Positions 10,945-23,890 of a stretch of DNA of 64,000 bases are shown here, piece after piece (position 1 is the first letter of the stretch; each line of letters begins with the position of its first letter). The DNA comes from Polytrichum commune (taxonomy: Eukaryota > Streptophyta > Polytrichopsida > Polytrichales > Polytrichaceae). Location of the stretch: assembly GCA_950295325.1 (NCBI GenBank), contig OX485809.1, forward strand, positions 41,695,081 through 41,759,080. The letters run 5' to 3'. The position numbers and the translations under genes were made by a program. A model generated the notes under the pieces. The model did not search any database. It was given only the letters and a program-made list of their open reading frames with translations, and was not told the DNA's origin.

Positions 10945-12234
10945 CACATACAAATGCTTCAAGTTGCATTTGGATCTTGACATTCAAGGCAAGTTAAAAA
11001 CCTAGAAAATCCAATCCAACAAAGTTTTGGTATCACACAAAGACTATGGTCATAGGGCCTTCTATGAAAATCTCTGGCCCTTTATACTTTCTTCTAGATG
11101 TGTGTATATTTCAAGGGACATGTTCTTTTCTATCAAGCCATGGTCTTTCTTATCACCATTTTTTAATATATAAAGACAATCGCCTTTTCATACTACTTTG
11201 CTTAGAATTTTCCAATTCACAAAAGGTCTTGTTTCCACTTAATTTCCATTATAACTTAGAAAAACAAGAAATTAATCCAAACCCCATACGTGCTACGAGC
11301 AAAGGAGCGAAAGGAGTGTATGTCAACTATACATAAGCTCATGGTGCCTGTAGTGGAAGCATGCAAGGTCAACGAGGAAGCATGTGTCCATAGGGAAGAT
11401 ACAAACTTAAAGTCGCATGACATGCATGTATTGTGCCAACAAATTTTGCCAACGCCAATGCGGCATGCGCTACATGTTGGTCCTAAAACTACAATTAGTA
11501 AGCTAAGCGTAGTTTTCCAATGAATGTGTGGGAAAGTGGTGTACGTGAGGGATATGCAATGTTTGAATCAATACATGGCGGAAATCTTATGCATGCTAGA
11601 GGCTTGTTTTCCACCCTCGTTTTGGGGACATAATGTTGTACATACGTTGATCAACTACTTGTTTGTCCGCTGGTGGCGTGTAGGTGGATGTACCCAATAA
11701 AAAGGTATTCATGCATTTAAAAGAAATATGTTAGAAATTGGTTCTTGCCAGAAGGGTGCATTGTGGAGGGAATCCTTGGGGTTGTGCACTATTTAGGAAT
11801 CCTTGGGGTTGTACATTGTTTAGGAATCCTCGGAGTTGTGTGCAGAGTACTTGCAAAGGTTCTCGGATACATGTCGACATGTGTGGGACAATGATGAAGA
11901 GCTTGGAGTTTGCGGAATTCAATTGCAAGGGCGCGGCACACCATGGTGAATGGGGGATGGGAAGTTGCATGTTGCACACATGCACCTCATTCAAATTCAG
12001 CAACTATAGAGCCTCGCTGCATGTGTTTGTGAATTCCGTTTGTTGTGGAATTTTTTTACTATATGTGTGTTATGTTGTTTTTTGGTGATATGGGCAAAAA
12101 TGGTGTACATGTTCATGACGGTTGGGGGTTGTTATAATGTAATGAGTTCTGGGTATGTTTGGCAAGGAGTAGATAGCCCAATGGGATGATGTACTTCACC
12201 ACCAAGCTCAATTTCATGCAGCAATTTGACATAG
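10945..12234. other. No gene recognised
   Basis: Several open frames of 77-116 codons overlap one another on both strands without conserved motifs. A short tandem block (GGAATCCTTGGGGTTGTGCA-like) recurs three times between 11,770 and 11,840. Confidence 0.4.
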
Positions 12235-12576
12235 GTGGCGTGGCCCTTTCGTGTGGCGTATCCAAAGGAGTTGGTTGTTGTATTGGCATTTCACTCTTGG
12301 ATTTCTAACCAAGTTGGTGAGGACCTTGCTACGGGCGTTCATGTGGATGAAATGGCAACAACCTTGGCCTTTCCTCCGACATATGTGGTTTTAAATTTCA
12401 ATGTGTGTATGGCTTTTGGCAACCCCTATAGGGTGGCAATAGGGAACGTTGAGCAAGGTTTTATGACCTTTGACAATGGAATTGCACTCATCGTGTTCCA
12501 AAGTTTGCGAACATCCACTGCATATAAGAATATCATTGAAGCCCACCTGCCATATGTTGGAGTCATGGGGAGATAA
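12235..12576 (+). CDS. Unrecognised 113-codon open frame, doubtful gene
   Basis: One plus-strand frame stays open for 113 codons, but it has no ATG at its first codon. The composition is mildly protein-like (LVVVLAFHSW, VVLNFNVCMAFGNPYRVAIG), but I recognise no domain, signal peptide or membrane segment. No exon partners are apparent on either side. It could be a decayed transposon ORF or chance. Confidence 0.15.
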   Translation: MAWPFRVAYPKELVVVLAFHSWISNQVGEDLATGVHVDEMATTLAFPPTYVVLNFNVCMAFGNPYRVAIGNVEQGFMTFDNGIALIVFQSLRTSTAYKNIIEAHLPYVGVMGR

Positions 12577-12987
12577 TAAAACTCCAGTACAACACAACAC
12601 CCAGTTGTAATTTTCAAAGGCAGCTAGATACCCCCTTGATGAAAATGGAAAGATTTCAATTAAACGCGATTAGTATGGCTTTTGGCATGCTAACTTCAAT
12701 AGGTGCCAACTAAAGAATTTACAACCATACACCTTTCCATCCCATGTGAGGCAAGAGTTTTTATTGTAGATGACCCACATGATCATGGCTAAAAACTTGT
12801 GCTCTAGGAGGATAAAGGATAGATTAAGCATGGCAGGTAGAGGAGATGGCGGTGTTTGGAGTTGGCATGGTGAACTAGGATGTTGAAACCCCTCCATTTC
12901 TACGTGGAAGTGAGGAGAAGGACTCACAAGCGAATCACGCAGAGAAGGTGGTACCCCAAGTTTTGCATGGGGTGATGAGAGTGAGGC

Positions 12988-13305
12988 CACAAGTAGAAAA
13001 CTATGCCCAAAAAGATCGCAGTGGAAATTGGTTGTGGTTCTTTTGAACAACCTGATTTGTAATCACTAAAATAACTATAGATTTTGTCTTTTCTCTTGCA
13101 ACTGCGGTTTTATTTTTTTGAATTTTAATATACCAATGGAAAGGCATTTTCTTGACCTTTCCAACGGTATATTACATGCCCCCAAATTCCTAAATTCCCG
13201 AATAACATTGATTTTTGGGTCAATTGCTAAACTAAAAAAACAAATCCAAAGTTGTTTAGCAACCGTTTTTGGTTGTGGTTCTTTTTGGCAGAGTTTTCAC
13301 ATGTG
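12988..13305 (-). mobile_element. 318-bp CACTA-type MITE, degenerate copy
   Basis: The left end CACAAGTAGAAAACTATGC and the right end (reverse complement CACATGTGAAAACTCTGCC) are diverged inverted repeats. They match the better preserved element at 26,787-27,104. Its flanking triplets are GGC and GGT, a near-match to a 3-bp duplication. The core, CCTTTCCAACGGTATATTACA and following C-rich stretch, matches the other copy in reverse complement, so the two lie in opposite orientation. Both copies span exactly 318 bp. Confidence 0.75.
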
Positions 13306-14223
13306 GGTGTGCTTTGAGGAGGGAAGAGGCATGGAAAAGAGGTAGGTTGTCCAGGTCATCCAATAATGCAATTGAGCACTCGAGCGATAAAATTGTAGGG
13401 GGCAATGTGCCAAGCATTTTGTTTGGAGTATGACAATGAGAGGGGGACTTGGTTGCAAGTGAGGAAGGAGGTAGAGAGGTAGAACTAGTTGTACCCCTCG
13501 TTTGAATGTTGAGCTTCTGTAGAGGATAATCCATGTAGAATTCATGTAGTGATGTAATGGTGTGCCTTACATATAGGGGATCTATGAGCCCGATGCTTCA
13601 AGCTATGTTGTATTCAGTTGTCATGCAAATTACATAGTGGATGTTACACGTAACGCTTTTCTTTGCAATTATTTTTTGAATTTAGAATTTCAATGGGCTA
13701 TAATTTGCATTTTGGTGGCATTGGTGTTCTTCGTGAATGTGCACTCGAGTGTTTCATGGCCGAAAACATCTCAGTGCAATCATCTTATTGCTTGGTGATG
13801 AGCATATAGTAGTTGTAATGGTCGGTTAGACAATGGTTGATACTTATGTGCATTTTGTGGGGGACATTGTATCCTAGGAGAAGTGAAACTGAGTTACAAC
13901 ATATTTTTAGTGAAAATAGAATGTGTTTATTGGTTGGGGACATGTGAAGATGATGTGAGATGCGTGAACCACTTGTCAATGCAATTAAGAAACATTATGT
14001 TTCAGATGTTTAATGTGTTTTAGATGTTAGTGGTGTTGTCGATGTTAATGGTCGTTCTAATTACAAAGATTTGAGCAACCACAAATTTCTACATGAACCA
14101 AAAGAAAGACATGCACATCCACTAACGAGGTACATCGTACTTCTCATGTCCCATGTCACAAAGAACAATACCTTGTCATTCATGACACCCCCCACATAGT
14201 TGCAGTGGTCTTGCTAAGTTGTA
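13306..14223. other. No gene recognised
   Basis: Short open frames only, with no bounded repeat. Confidence 0.4.
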
Positions 14224-15180
14224 ATGTCTACTGATGTTGGACCCAAGTGTTGGTACCGCACCCACACAAGGGACTTCATAAAAAACCTTTGTTACACTCT
14301 CATCTTTTTTGTATATCCTCTTGAGGCTCTTGGTGGTTGTGGCTCTCGGCTTGTAGAATATGTATTTGTGCCTCTTAGTTTGTGTGAAATTAGTTTGTGG
14401 TTATTGAATTATGCTTTGAGTTTTGGTTTGTGTTTTTAGAGTTGTGGTCCTTCATTTGCATTCTTGGAGCTTTTGTATTTAGTTTAAGTACCTTAGTGAT
14501 ATCTCTTAATTTATTAGCTTACAACCATTCTTAAATCTCTCATATTTTCATAATTTTAAATCATCATCGGATCCTTCTTGATCTTTCATCTCTCTCGGAT
14601 CTCTCTGAAATTTTAGATTTCGCTCATATTTTCTTCACTTTGAATCGTTATTGGATCTCTCTTAGTCTCCTGACTTTGAAGCACTATGGGATCTCTCAAG
14701 TCTCCTAGCTTTTAATCATTATCATATCTCTCAATTATTTTACCTTTCTTTTGGATCCCTTTTAAGCATTAGACCTCTCTCTTAGTATCCTCAATTTGAA
14801 TCATCAGTGGATCTCTCCTATTTTTCTAACTTTGAACCATCATTGGATGTCTTTTAGTTTCTTAGCTTTGAATCAAAATCGGTTTTCTCTTAGTCTCTCA
14901 ACTTTCGCTTTGATATAACTTACTCATAAATATCTCTTTTCGTCTTGAACCTCTCTTAATCTCAAAAACACAAAACCAAAACAACACAACACATCTCAAA
15001 ACAATACAACAGAACCAAACCATAAATAAAACAAAAACATGAACGTGAACTAAAAATTAACAACTCCACCACATGTGTGTTAAATAAATTCATCAACACT
15101 GCCTAAAGTAGTGTTGATGGATTTGTTTTTTTATGATATCCTAACATGGGCTCATAATATTACATCAACTATGTAAATGT
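14224..15180 (+). repeat. Repeat A, copy 1 (inverted relative to 55.1-55.9 kb)
   Basis: This ~950-bp stretch matches the reverse complement of 55.11-55.88 kb. Shared blocks include GGACTTCATAAAA, TATCCTCTTGAGGCTCTTG, GTAGAATATGT, TTGCATTCTTAGAGC-like, AGCTTTTGTATTTAGTTT, CTCTTAATTTATTAGCT and TTGATATAACTTA. No coding domain is recognised. The central part is a tandem array. A 9-bp-stem hairpin (15,092-15,118) is unique to this copy. Confidence 0.7.
14560..14965 (+). repeat. Minisatellite of ~45-55-bp units within repeat A
   Basis: The phrase TTTGAATCATTATTGGATCTCTCTTAGT-like recurs about eight times with variation (GGATCTCTC, TCTCCTAACTTTGAA). The other copy of repeat A contains the same array on the opposite strand, expanded there by a (GA)n tract. 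Confidence 0.6.
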
Positions 15181-15849
15181 ATGTTTATTATACACTAGCA
15201 TAGCACCATAATCTGAAGTTTAGGATTACATGCACAATGAGTCAGGGTGTCAACCGAGAGCATATATCATAATTAATACCCTAAATACGTGAATGTATGT
15301 GAATATGTATAAATATGTGAATGTAGATATGTGTGTAAATTACTCTAATGGTTAGAATATCAAATGTGACACATGCTCTTGGTTTGATACCCTAACATGT
15401 GAGTTTAAATCCAATTGGATATCCTAACCACGATAAAATGTAACACGCATGTAAGAAGTATGCACAAAATGCTTAAGTGTAATGCCATTATCCTAACATA
15501 GATTTCATCAACTCAATAGAAAATTTGAAGTAAAATATGAAACATACCTCATCAAATTGGTTTATGGAAGAAAAAAAGTTGAAATATGAATTAAGGCCTT
15601 AAATAGTATGAATTGTTATGGAGAAATGATGTACATAAAATAATGATCTAAATCCTAAACAATCATCATAAATTGAAAGGACTGCAACCATAATAATTCA
15701 TGATAATTTACAAAGATGCTTTATAAGTGCTAAAATATTGAATAAAATTTGAAATATATGATTTCATATAAAAAATTAGAGAGTAATTATATTATGGAGA
15801 GTCCAAACTGGTTAGTGTGTGATCTTTTGGGTTTTCTTAATCAATTTGA
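15181..15849. other. AT-rich spacer with recurrent motif
   Basis: A phrase like AACCGAGAGCATATATCATAAT recurs here (15.25, 15.37 kb) and at 53.87 and 54.95 kb, so this flank is probably also part of repeat A. No gene is seen. Confidence 0.4.
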
Positions 15850-15990
15850 GGTATAAGTATGATACTTCGGTTTTTGTATGGATTCCTCTAAAATGATCAG
15901 TAAATGTCATGGAGTCTTGAACTTCAACCAGTTATTTCTCGAACTCAACCGGTCCATCTGTAACTAGCGGTTGGTTCTCCTCGTTCATTA
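15850..15990 (-). repeat. R1 dispersed coding-like repeat, copy 2
   Basis: The minus strand reads LVTDGPVEFEK, a stop, then LVEVQD and DHFRGIH, parallel to the copies at 4.9, 21.9, 32.8 and 63.8 kb. A stop codon and an indel break the frame. Confidence 0.6.
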
Positions 15991-16639
15991 GCCCAACCTC
16001 ATCAAAAGTTTACCTACTCATATTCTCTTTCCTAGAGGTGGTAGAAATAAGTTTGAAGGGCGTTATATTTGGGAGTTGTATGAGAAGTCATTTGCACATG
16101 AGAGTGTAGTTCGAAGATCCTCGAACCCTCCGGCCCTCATAATGTTACTCAACTTCTTGGTTGTGTTCCATGAGACCACAGATTGGACAAGCATAATTTT
16201 TCATTGATTTCATAATTTTCCGGTTATGGGGAGTACTCAAGCTATGTATTGTAGAATTTTTGACAAGCAACTACATTTTTTCATAGCCGTAATTTTTAAT
16301 CACAATCTTCTTCTTCTTCTTCTTGAAAGAGATCATTATCTAGCTACTTAGTAATGGTATGGTATGCACATATATCAACAATGAACGATCACACTATTGT
16401 TCTATTGAAAATGACTATATTGGGCCAGGGTGATGCGGACATGAGAGCCCTTTCACACCAACGATGAAGTGATCATTCCAACAATGTGTTAATGTTGTGA
16501 TTAGAAAGAAATAAAAATAAAAATAAAAATGTGACTTGCAAAGTTCATTTTTCGATTGTCAAGGTCAAAATGGCCAAACCGATCAATCATGAAGTGGAGC
16601 TTGGATGGAACCTATGTGACATCAAAAGGGTCTATTAGG

Positions 16640-16750
16640 GTTAGTTTCCATGCAGACCACTCGCGCACTAGATTCTAGTGAAAATGTAGATTTCACCAGG
16701 TGGAATCTAGCACACATGAAAGATGTGTGCTAGATGGAAACTGCGGGAGT
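16640..16750. repeat. Small fold-back element with perfect hairpin
   Basis: TCTAGCACACAT (16,706-16,717), a 5-nt loop and its exact complement (16,723-16,734) form a 12-bp stem. AGTTTCCAT lies near the left side and its complement ATGGAAACT just beyond the hairpin, so the whole ~110 bp is roughly palindromic. Probably a tiny MITE; no duplication is clear. Confidence 0.5.
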
Positions 16751-16925
16751 CCAAATAAGAAAAAAAATTCTCATAGCCATCACATACAACAATCAACTCG
16801 TTTCTTGATGACATGGCATTTGATTGTTCTTATGGCCTAAATTTACCTTAGACTATGGTCGATAGCCCCAAAAAATGAAAACCTTGTAGCCATCAATGCA
16901 TGAAACTTACTATTGTGCATGGGGA

Positions 16926-17155
16926 CACTAAATATTGTCTTTAGTGTCACGTGCTATTTAGAATTACGCAATGTTATATCTATTCACTAGATTTATCGAT
17001 TTTTTTTTTTGCCAACAAAGGTCAAATGGGTTGCCTAGACAATATTGAACATTTACATCTTTACTTGATAATAATAAAAGCACATCAATAGTAAAAAAGA
17101 TATAGCATTGTGTAACTCAAAGTAGCGAGTGACAATAAATACAATATTTTAGCAT
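16926..17155. mobile_element. ~230-bp MITE, family M2, degenerate copy
   Basis: The left arm CACTAAATATTGTCTTTAGT is inverted imperfectly at the right end. The order of arm, CCAACAAAGGTCAAATGGGTTG core and arm matches the better copy at 62,436-62,652. No coding capacity. Confidence 0.6.
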
Positions 17156-18485
17156 AGTAATTGCGCACCGGACATGCCGTAAGATGTCTCCCCTATAGTT
17201 TTGTGGTTGAATCGTCCCAACTTGGAGACAAGGAACGGTCACATCAAGCACGCCTCTCATCCATCCAATATTGAAACTAGACCCGTGTAGGTTTGTGGCT
17301 GATTCATCTCAATGACTTGGAGTGAACTACAATCTCACCTCTTTAATACAACTCCATTATACGTCACCTCTACTATACAATGCATTCTCCATCGACGAAA
17401 CTCTTTGGTGTTAATTTACCGTTGTACTATGATTGCGATGCTCGCATACAACATTTTTTAGGCCAAAGTTTGTCATACAATATATGTAATTGTGGGACCA
17501 CATTGGATTGCGATTTGCCTTGAGACTAGGAAGTTGTTCCAAGTACATAATGAATTGGAAGAAGAACATCAATCATGATCATTAGTGGGTTAGCTTAACT
17601 TAACTCAACTTATTAGTTTTCGACCTTGGTTTCATAACAAATGTTCCATTTTTGTAAAATCTTTGGGATTTGGTGGAGGTTGAAGCATAACTAAAGAATT
17701 TTCAATTAAGCTTAAGTAGATATTACAAATTTCTTCCCAAGTTTTCATCGAAGGTTGGGTGGAAGTGAATCACTTACACTAATTGATAGGTGAGAGTCAA
17801 TGAAGGTGTTTGAAGGGTGGAGGTTTTGTTGATAAGGAAGCGTGTTGGAGGGATTAGGAGACTTCATTCACGTGCTTGGAAGAGCCTAGCGGTAGGTGCT
17901 CGGATCTTTGATGGGGATGATTTCGCTTTAAAAGTTTTGATGGTGAGGTGGGGGTTGGTATTTGATATTTTTAGACAATGAGTTGGGTTAGGGGTTTTGA
18001 GTATAAGGACTCCTCGCCTCTCCATGCTAGGTTTGGATTCGGAGTTGGGATAGGGGAGTGATAATTGACCATGATTCAAATGATTGGGTATTAAATTCTT
18101 GAATCTTGCGATTGATCAATGGATTGCAGTTGTTGAGATCAATCTCGCACCCTAGGTTTGAACTTGAATGGTATGATGGGAGAAATATGTCGAGGCATGG
18201 GCACGAGTTGGTGGATTTGGCATGGGGTACAAATATTCATTTGGGTTTGGATTTGCATAAAGTGCCAATGGGGGGGGGGGGGGATGACGTGGATGACCAA
18301 CCAACACCGATAGTCAAGCTTCCTCAAGCCATGAGAATGCCCAATCACTATCAAAGCATCCCTAGAGTTTTCAGTTGCACATGTGACAAACACGCAACCT
18401 CTTATACACAAATTGAACGAGATGTTAGTTTCCAACATCAACGAACACCAACAAAAGACTATAAACGCGCAGTTTTGTAATACAT
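17156..18485. other. No gene; one Mutator-type TIR fragment
   Basis: A solitary CGCCTCTCATCCATCCAAT block at about 17,250 matches the TIR of the MITE at 42,125-42,764. The rest, including a 124-codon plus-strand frame interrupted by a G-run at 18,271-18,282, shows no recognisable domain. Confidence 0.4.
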
Positions 18486-18489
18486 GTGA

Positions 18490-18705
18490 CGAGCACACCT
18501 CTCATTCATCCAACATAACAGACCTCGAAACAACGTGTACTTTTTCAAAGTCGATTTAACACTAGAATCATCTTTAAAATCCTCGAAGCCGCGTACTCGA
18601 GATGAATCGGCCACAAACCTAAAAGCCCCCCCCCGAGTTTTTACGTTGGATGGATGAGACGTACACTCACATGTATATGATAATCTCTCTCTCTCTCCTC
18701 TACCA
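18490..18705. repeat. Two facing Mutator-type TIR fragments
   Basis: CACCTCTCATTCATCCAACATAA at the left and its inverted counterpart GTTGGATGGATGAGACGTAC followed by CTCTCTCTCTCTCC at the right resemble the TIR of the 42,125-42,764 element. The left terminus lacks the GGAGAGAGGG end and no 9-bp duplication is clear, so this is a damaged copy. Confidence 0.5.
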
Positions 18706-21700
18706 TGGAACCCTAACTTATGCGGTGAGACGATACAACACACGGATGATGATGAGAACGATGATGATGATGATGCAATTGCGAGACTTTCCCGAAAGGC
18801 AAAGGGGCTTGAACTACCACCCCACTTTTTGCAAGTGCTCTCGAAGGAAAAGGCAGAGCAACTTTTAATATTACATGCTCCCCCACCCACCCACCCCACC
18901 CTCCCTTACTACAACAACAGTAGAGTACCTGTGTGCCTTCTGACCCTGCACTGCCATTGGATGCTTCCCCAAACCCTCCCCCCCCCCCCCCCCAACACTG
19001 CCTTTTATAATAAGTGATGTATAAGTTATGTGTAAGCTTATGTGCATAAGTTATATATATTCTCGAGTGCACTTAATTTGCACCTGATTCCGCCTTTTGT
19101 CAGCACTTTAATTTTAGGGCAGCCGCCCGATGCTGTGTTGATCTCGCGGGTGACCTATTAATGGTCCCCGAGATTTGGGGACGCTTCCCCTCATGTCCTC
19201 CTCATCGCTCCATGTCCCATTACATAAACCCCATCGAAAATTTTGATCGGGAATCATATCATTAACTTGACTATTTAAATGCGTGCCGAGTTCTTCTCGT
19301 GTATCCATATCATGCGTGCATTGAGCGGCCTCCACGTGGCATGCCAAGGAATCTCCCTCCTCTTTTAGTATGGTTGTAACCCTATTATGTTCGTGCGATG
19401 AAATGTTTCTAGTCACAACTAGCCTTGCTCTTGAGAGTCGACACTATCGAAGACCTTCTTCGCCCACATCGTTGTTTGTATTTTGACTTCCAATTTGGTT
19501 CCTTAACATCTACCGAAAGATGTCTCTTATAGTTTCGTTGGTAACTCGCACCGATTGAGTTCACTCGAGTAACTCGGGGTCTTTGATCGGGAGATAGGGA
19601 TAGAGTATTTCTCTCTCTATATATATATAATTGGCACCCGGTTGTGTATATTAATAATCAACGTTTTCATCATCCCCTTAATATGGTGTTGAGTACATCC
19701 ACCACTCAACCTCTTTTTTGACATGATCATGCGCCATAATGCCGTGAAAGTTAACAAATATGAAGGTGAAGTAGTTCTAAAGCCCGGGGGTGGACTCTAT
19801 ATTGGAAACCTAAATGACGTGTGTGGCTTGCTTTGAAATTAAACTCCTTGTATGTAAGAAGTTTATAGAGAAACAAAAATGTATACTTACGAATGGCAAG
19901 CTAGAAAACAGACTCGTGTATTTATACAACATTTTTTGATGTAATGTAATAAATGCCTCCACTACATATACAAAATATAACTATCAACTTGAACAAACAT
20001 ATTCTACATATAAAATCCAATTTCAATTTTCAATGAGAAAGTCCTCGCATACTTTTTCATCCATGACATGTAACTCAACGATTGCATCAAGCAATCAAAG
20101 ACAAGAGCACAATAACTTAGCCACAGTCCAAAGAACAAAACTCAAGGGCTCCAAGGGCTCCAAGAGCAAAACTCAAGGGCAAAACATCAATGGTCCAAGA
20201 GCCTCCAAGTTTGTAAAAACCTAGAACCCAAATGCAAAGTTACCCCAACAAGAATGGACAAGGTAGTCATTGAGGACTATTACCATGTGAAATCAAGATG
20301 AAAACACATATACTGCCATTTTCATTTCTCTAAACCCTATGGCCCACTTTTGTACATGTACCTCTACTTCAACATCCTTGATAGCCTTCTTAAATGTACA
20401 TAATGAAGAAAATTAATGTACCTCTCCCTCATGTATACTATGTATGCTAATGCTTCAAATAATACCCCTTCTCACACTCACGTTAGTTCATACGCAATAT
20501 GAAGAGTCCAATCCATGGGTTGTATAGGCAATGCATGGACTTGGAGGTGCACTAGGTTTGAAGGAAGCTCCTAACTTATTTGCCAAGAGCTTATTTGCGT
20601 GCCTTCAAAGCATCGCGTACTTAATGATATTGTAAGTAGTGGGCATTTGTTGGGATGAGTTTTACAATACCCCAACAGTGTCCATGCAAGTTCGCGCCAT
20701 GTTTGGACTCATAACACCTTCCGAGGGGGTAATAGTAGAAACCTACTCCTTATTCATCCCAATTTAAGCTCGTTCGACCAATTCAGGATCTTCATCCTTA
20801 TTTAGGGGTTACTTGCTATAAATTAGAATATTGATCACCATGATCTACAACAATAATGTATGTTTTCACCCAGTCTCCTCCCCATTATGTCCTTCTCCTT
20901 AGTAGGTGTTATTTTTTATTTTGTTTTGTTAGCACAAGTTGAAAAATTCAATCACAAAAAAACCCAAAATACAACGAACCCGGCCAAAACCCTAGCAGGT
21001 GTTATCAATATTCACCCAGTCAAATTGTATTAAAGTTGGAGCATTTGTTTTACATTAATATCCATAATTAGAGCACGACCAACAACTACATCAAAACGTT
21101 GAACAAAAAAGGAATTAAAAAATGGCCAATAGCGTGGGCGGTGACGTTGGGCTAATCCACGGGCCCCACAAGAGGTTTGGCACACACCCCCTATTGTGGG
21201 CCATGAGCCACACATGATTTTGAAGTTTATATTGAATCAACTACTGCATATGGTGACGGTCCAAGGCAAAGTCGATATATTATGTGCACTTAATAATGGA
21301 GTTGGCTGGCTAAAATATATACTCAATTTTAGTGGTCCGGCTCACATTGGGCTTTGTTTTGTACATGCACCCGCCTCTTTGAAATTTGAGATAGCGTTGG
21401 CGGGCAAGGTAGTGGAAAGAATCGGTGCGAAAACATACATCCTCTTCCCCTACTAGTGCTACCTACTCCAACGTCAAAAAATACACATGTTACGATCATA
21501 TTGGACTATGTGCTTCAAACATATTAGTCGTCTTAAGTTCAACAATTAATGCAGTTCAGAAGGCTTTTACATCTTACAGTTTTAGTACCCCGTCTCAACT
21601 CCGATAAGCAAAACTTGAAATGACAAACTCTGCGATTTGCATTTGCTAAGCATATGAGACAGTTCCCGATTCAAGTCAACGGCCATAATTGTTTGTGGAG

Positions 21701-21904
21701 TTGGAAGTGCCCACAATTACTTAAGGCACACGTATGCCTTAGGAGGGAGAAATCTTGTTTATTGTGAGTGTCCATTTTGACTCCAACAACTTGGAGAGTA
21801 AGTTAATCAACCTAAGCGTCGATCAGAGATCGTGGATTGCATTTTTTGAACTTTTGACCAAAGTTGCCGACTTCAAGGAATTCATTTGTTTATAGTAGTT
21901 TTTT
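18706..21904. other. No gene recognised; low-complexity tracts
   Basis: Contains (GATGAT)n near 18,745, a C-run at 18,977-18,993 and CACCC-rich sequence. A 100-codon minus-strand frame (19,114-19,416) has no motif I know. The stretch 19.1-19.6 kb is somewhat GC-richer than its surroundings. Confidence 0.4.
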
Positions 21905-22082
21905 TTAACTATGTCCAGGAACAACCGGCGGTTAGTTCCTGTGGTTGAGTTTGAGAAGAAATGACTGGTTGAAGTTGGGGACTTCAGCAGGAGAACCAAG
22001 CGATAATTTTCGAGGAATCTAGGGAAGAATATACCTCAAGTGAATAAAGCAGGAAACCCGGAAAATGATGTCAACATGTAAG
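21905..22082 (+). repeat. R1 dispersed coding-like repeat, copy 3
   Basis: Plus-strand frame VVEFEKK, stop, LVEVGDFSRRTK then RNLGKNIPQVNKAG and DVNM. It ends at a GATGTCAACATGTAA block that is shared with the 32.8-kb copy. It is the longest nucleotide match among the five copies. Confidence 0.6.
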
Positions 22083-23447
22083 AGGCTGGCTGGATTTAGA
22101 ATCACCACCGGGATCTTGACCGACTATAGATGCCCCCAAACTTCCCGGGCACTGGCCTTTAAGAATAAATGATATATGACATGCCTCGACAGGCAATTAC
22201 AGTGTGCATCATTTCTCTCACTGTTGATCGTATTTTAGGTACAAGTGTCTTCAAATGAATACTTTCCCAACTCCACCACTTCTCGTACGATACGGAACAC
22301 GCACTTAGTTTTAACATGGTTCGCTAATCCAATTCGAGGCCATGGTCACTTCCCTCGTATTTTTCAAGCCTCGTATCGAATATCTCAATCATTATCTAAG
22401 TGAAAATTCTCGTGCTCGTTAAATGGTTATATAGGTTTTCCTGCCACTCCTCCCAATTATGTTGAGTATTGAGCTTAGAATGGTTGTTGTATTTTGAGCA
22501 TGCGATCTAATCTCTTCTTAACACAAGTCTTTTTGGTGTTTGTGAAGCAACATCAAACCACGTATTACTCAAATACATGTGCTTGATTAAGGTAAGTAAT
22601 TGAATTACAATTTATCTACCTTATGTTCATGATAGCATGTTGCCCACTCCTAAAAAGGGACAAGAAGCTCTTCATTCGTGTTTGATCCACTTAGACGCTA
22701 ACATGTATAAGTATCTTTGTGTCCATGAAATTTTGCTACTTGGTACTTAGTTAATAATGTAGAAGTAATGCAACTCGTGTGACTTATCATGCAAAGTACA
22801 CCACGCACTATTTATGATATTTTCCGACACTAGTGTGGTTCTTTGTTTATTCACATGTATTTCATGTCAATTGTGACGATCACAAGTATTGTGGGCCACA
22901 ACATTGCCGATATTGGTGAAAAAATCATAAGCCAACCATCAAATGTCACCTTAATCTTTAAACCCTCACACACAAAGTTCACCAATCCATTTAAGTTGTC
23001 TTCCGAATCCCTATTAACACCCTCAACACACACATCATCCTTAATAAATGTGAGCTTGAAATGAAGCAAGCCCCACTCCCGTTAGACTTGTTTCTTAATT
23101 TTTTTGGTCCAACTATTAATAGTATGTGGTTAAGTCACCTTCGCACCCCCAATGCCCATACTAGCGTGGGTAGAAGGCGGTGAAGATACATTGCTTGTCA
23201 ATTTACTACATTAATTTTTTTTCTTTTTTCTTTTTCTTTCTCGTGGGCCAAAACCACTAGTATGTTCATAATTGGTGTGAATGATGGTATCGAGTATAAA
23301 ACGATTATTACTGCAATAAAGTCACAAGTTGGATCCAGATGGAATCTACATTTAGTGTGGGACACACTACCAACCATAATCGGTGTAATTTGACATGATG
23401 TCCTTGTGAGAATATGTATTGACAAGTGGTCTGAAAATATTTTATAA
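22083..23447. other. No gene recognised
   Basis: Short frames only, no bounded element. Confidence 0.35.
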
Positions 23448-23890
23448 GGTAGGAAAATCGAAAACGGTGAATGACCACCACAGGTGCACTAGACTAGGAG
23501 TAGAACAATTCTCGTGTGGACCCAAAATGGATAATTATAGAAGTGATGGCCCAAAAAGGATGTCATGATTGGCCAAATATATATTGTTCCACACCACTTG
23601 GGACTGCTTTTGGATGCCATCGACTCAATTATTTTGTGTGTGTTTGTATGCCAAGCATGATGTTGTGATGTTCAAATTGGGGAGACTCTACTATACAAAT
23701 AGGGGGTTTGACTTACTCGCCTCTTTGGAAAAATGTAACAAATTAGTTACATGGAATACAATTTTATTTTATTTAAAAAAAGATAGTTTTCATCATTTGC
23801 TCTACTCCATCCATGGAAAACATTGCACAGTTTCCAAGCCACCCATTATGGCGTACTCAACTTATTTTCACCGTTTTAAGTTTTTCTACC
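23448..23890. mobile_element. 443-bp MITE, family M3, copy 1
   Basis: The ends are inverted: GGTAGGAAAATCGAAAACGG on the left against GGTAGAAAAACTTAAAACGG in reverse complement on the right. The full length matches 59,349-59,809 with many substitutions. A 113-codon frame crossing it is not conserved in the other copy. I found no convincing target duplication, so the superfamily is open. Confidence 0.65.

Noticed and set aside
18459-18899. A 146-codon minus-strand frame with Ser runs
   Set aside because: It crosses two transposon TIR fragments and a (GAT)n microsatellite; the Ser run comes from the repeat.
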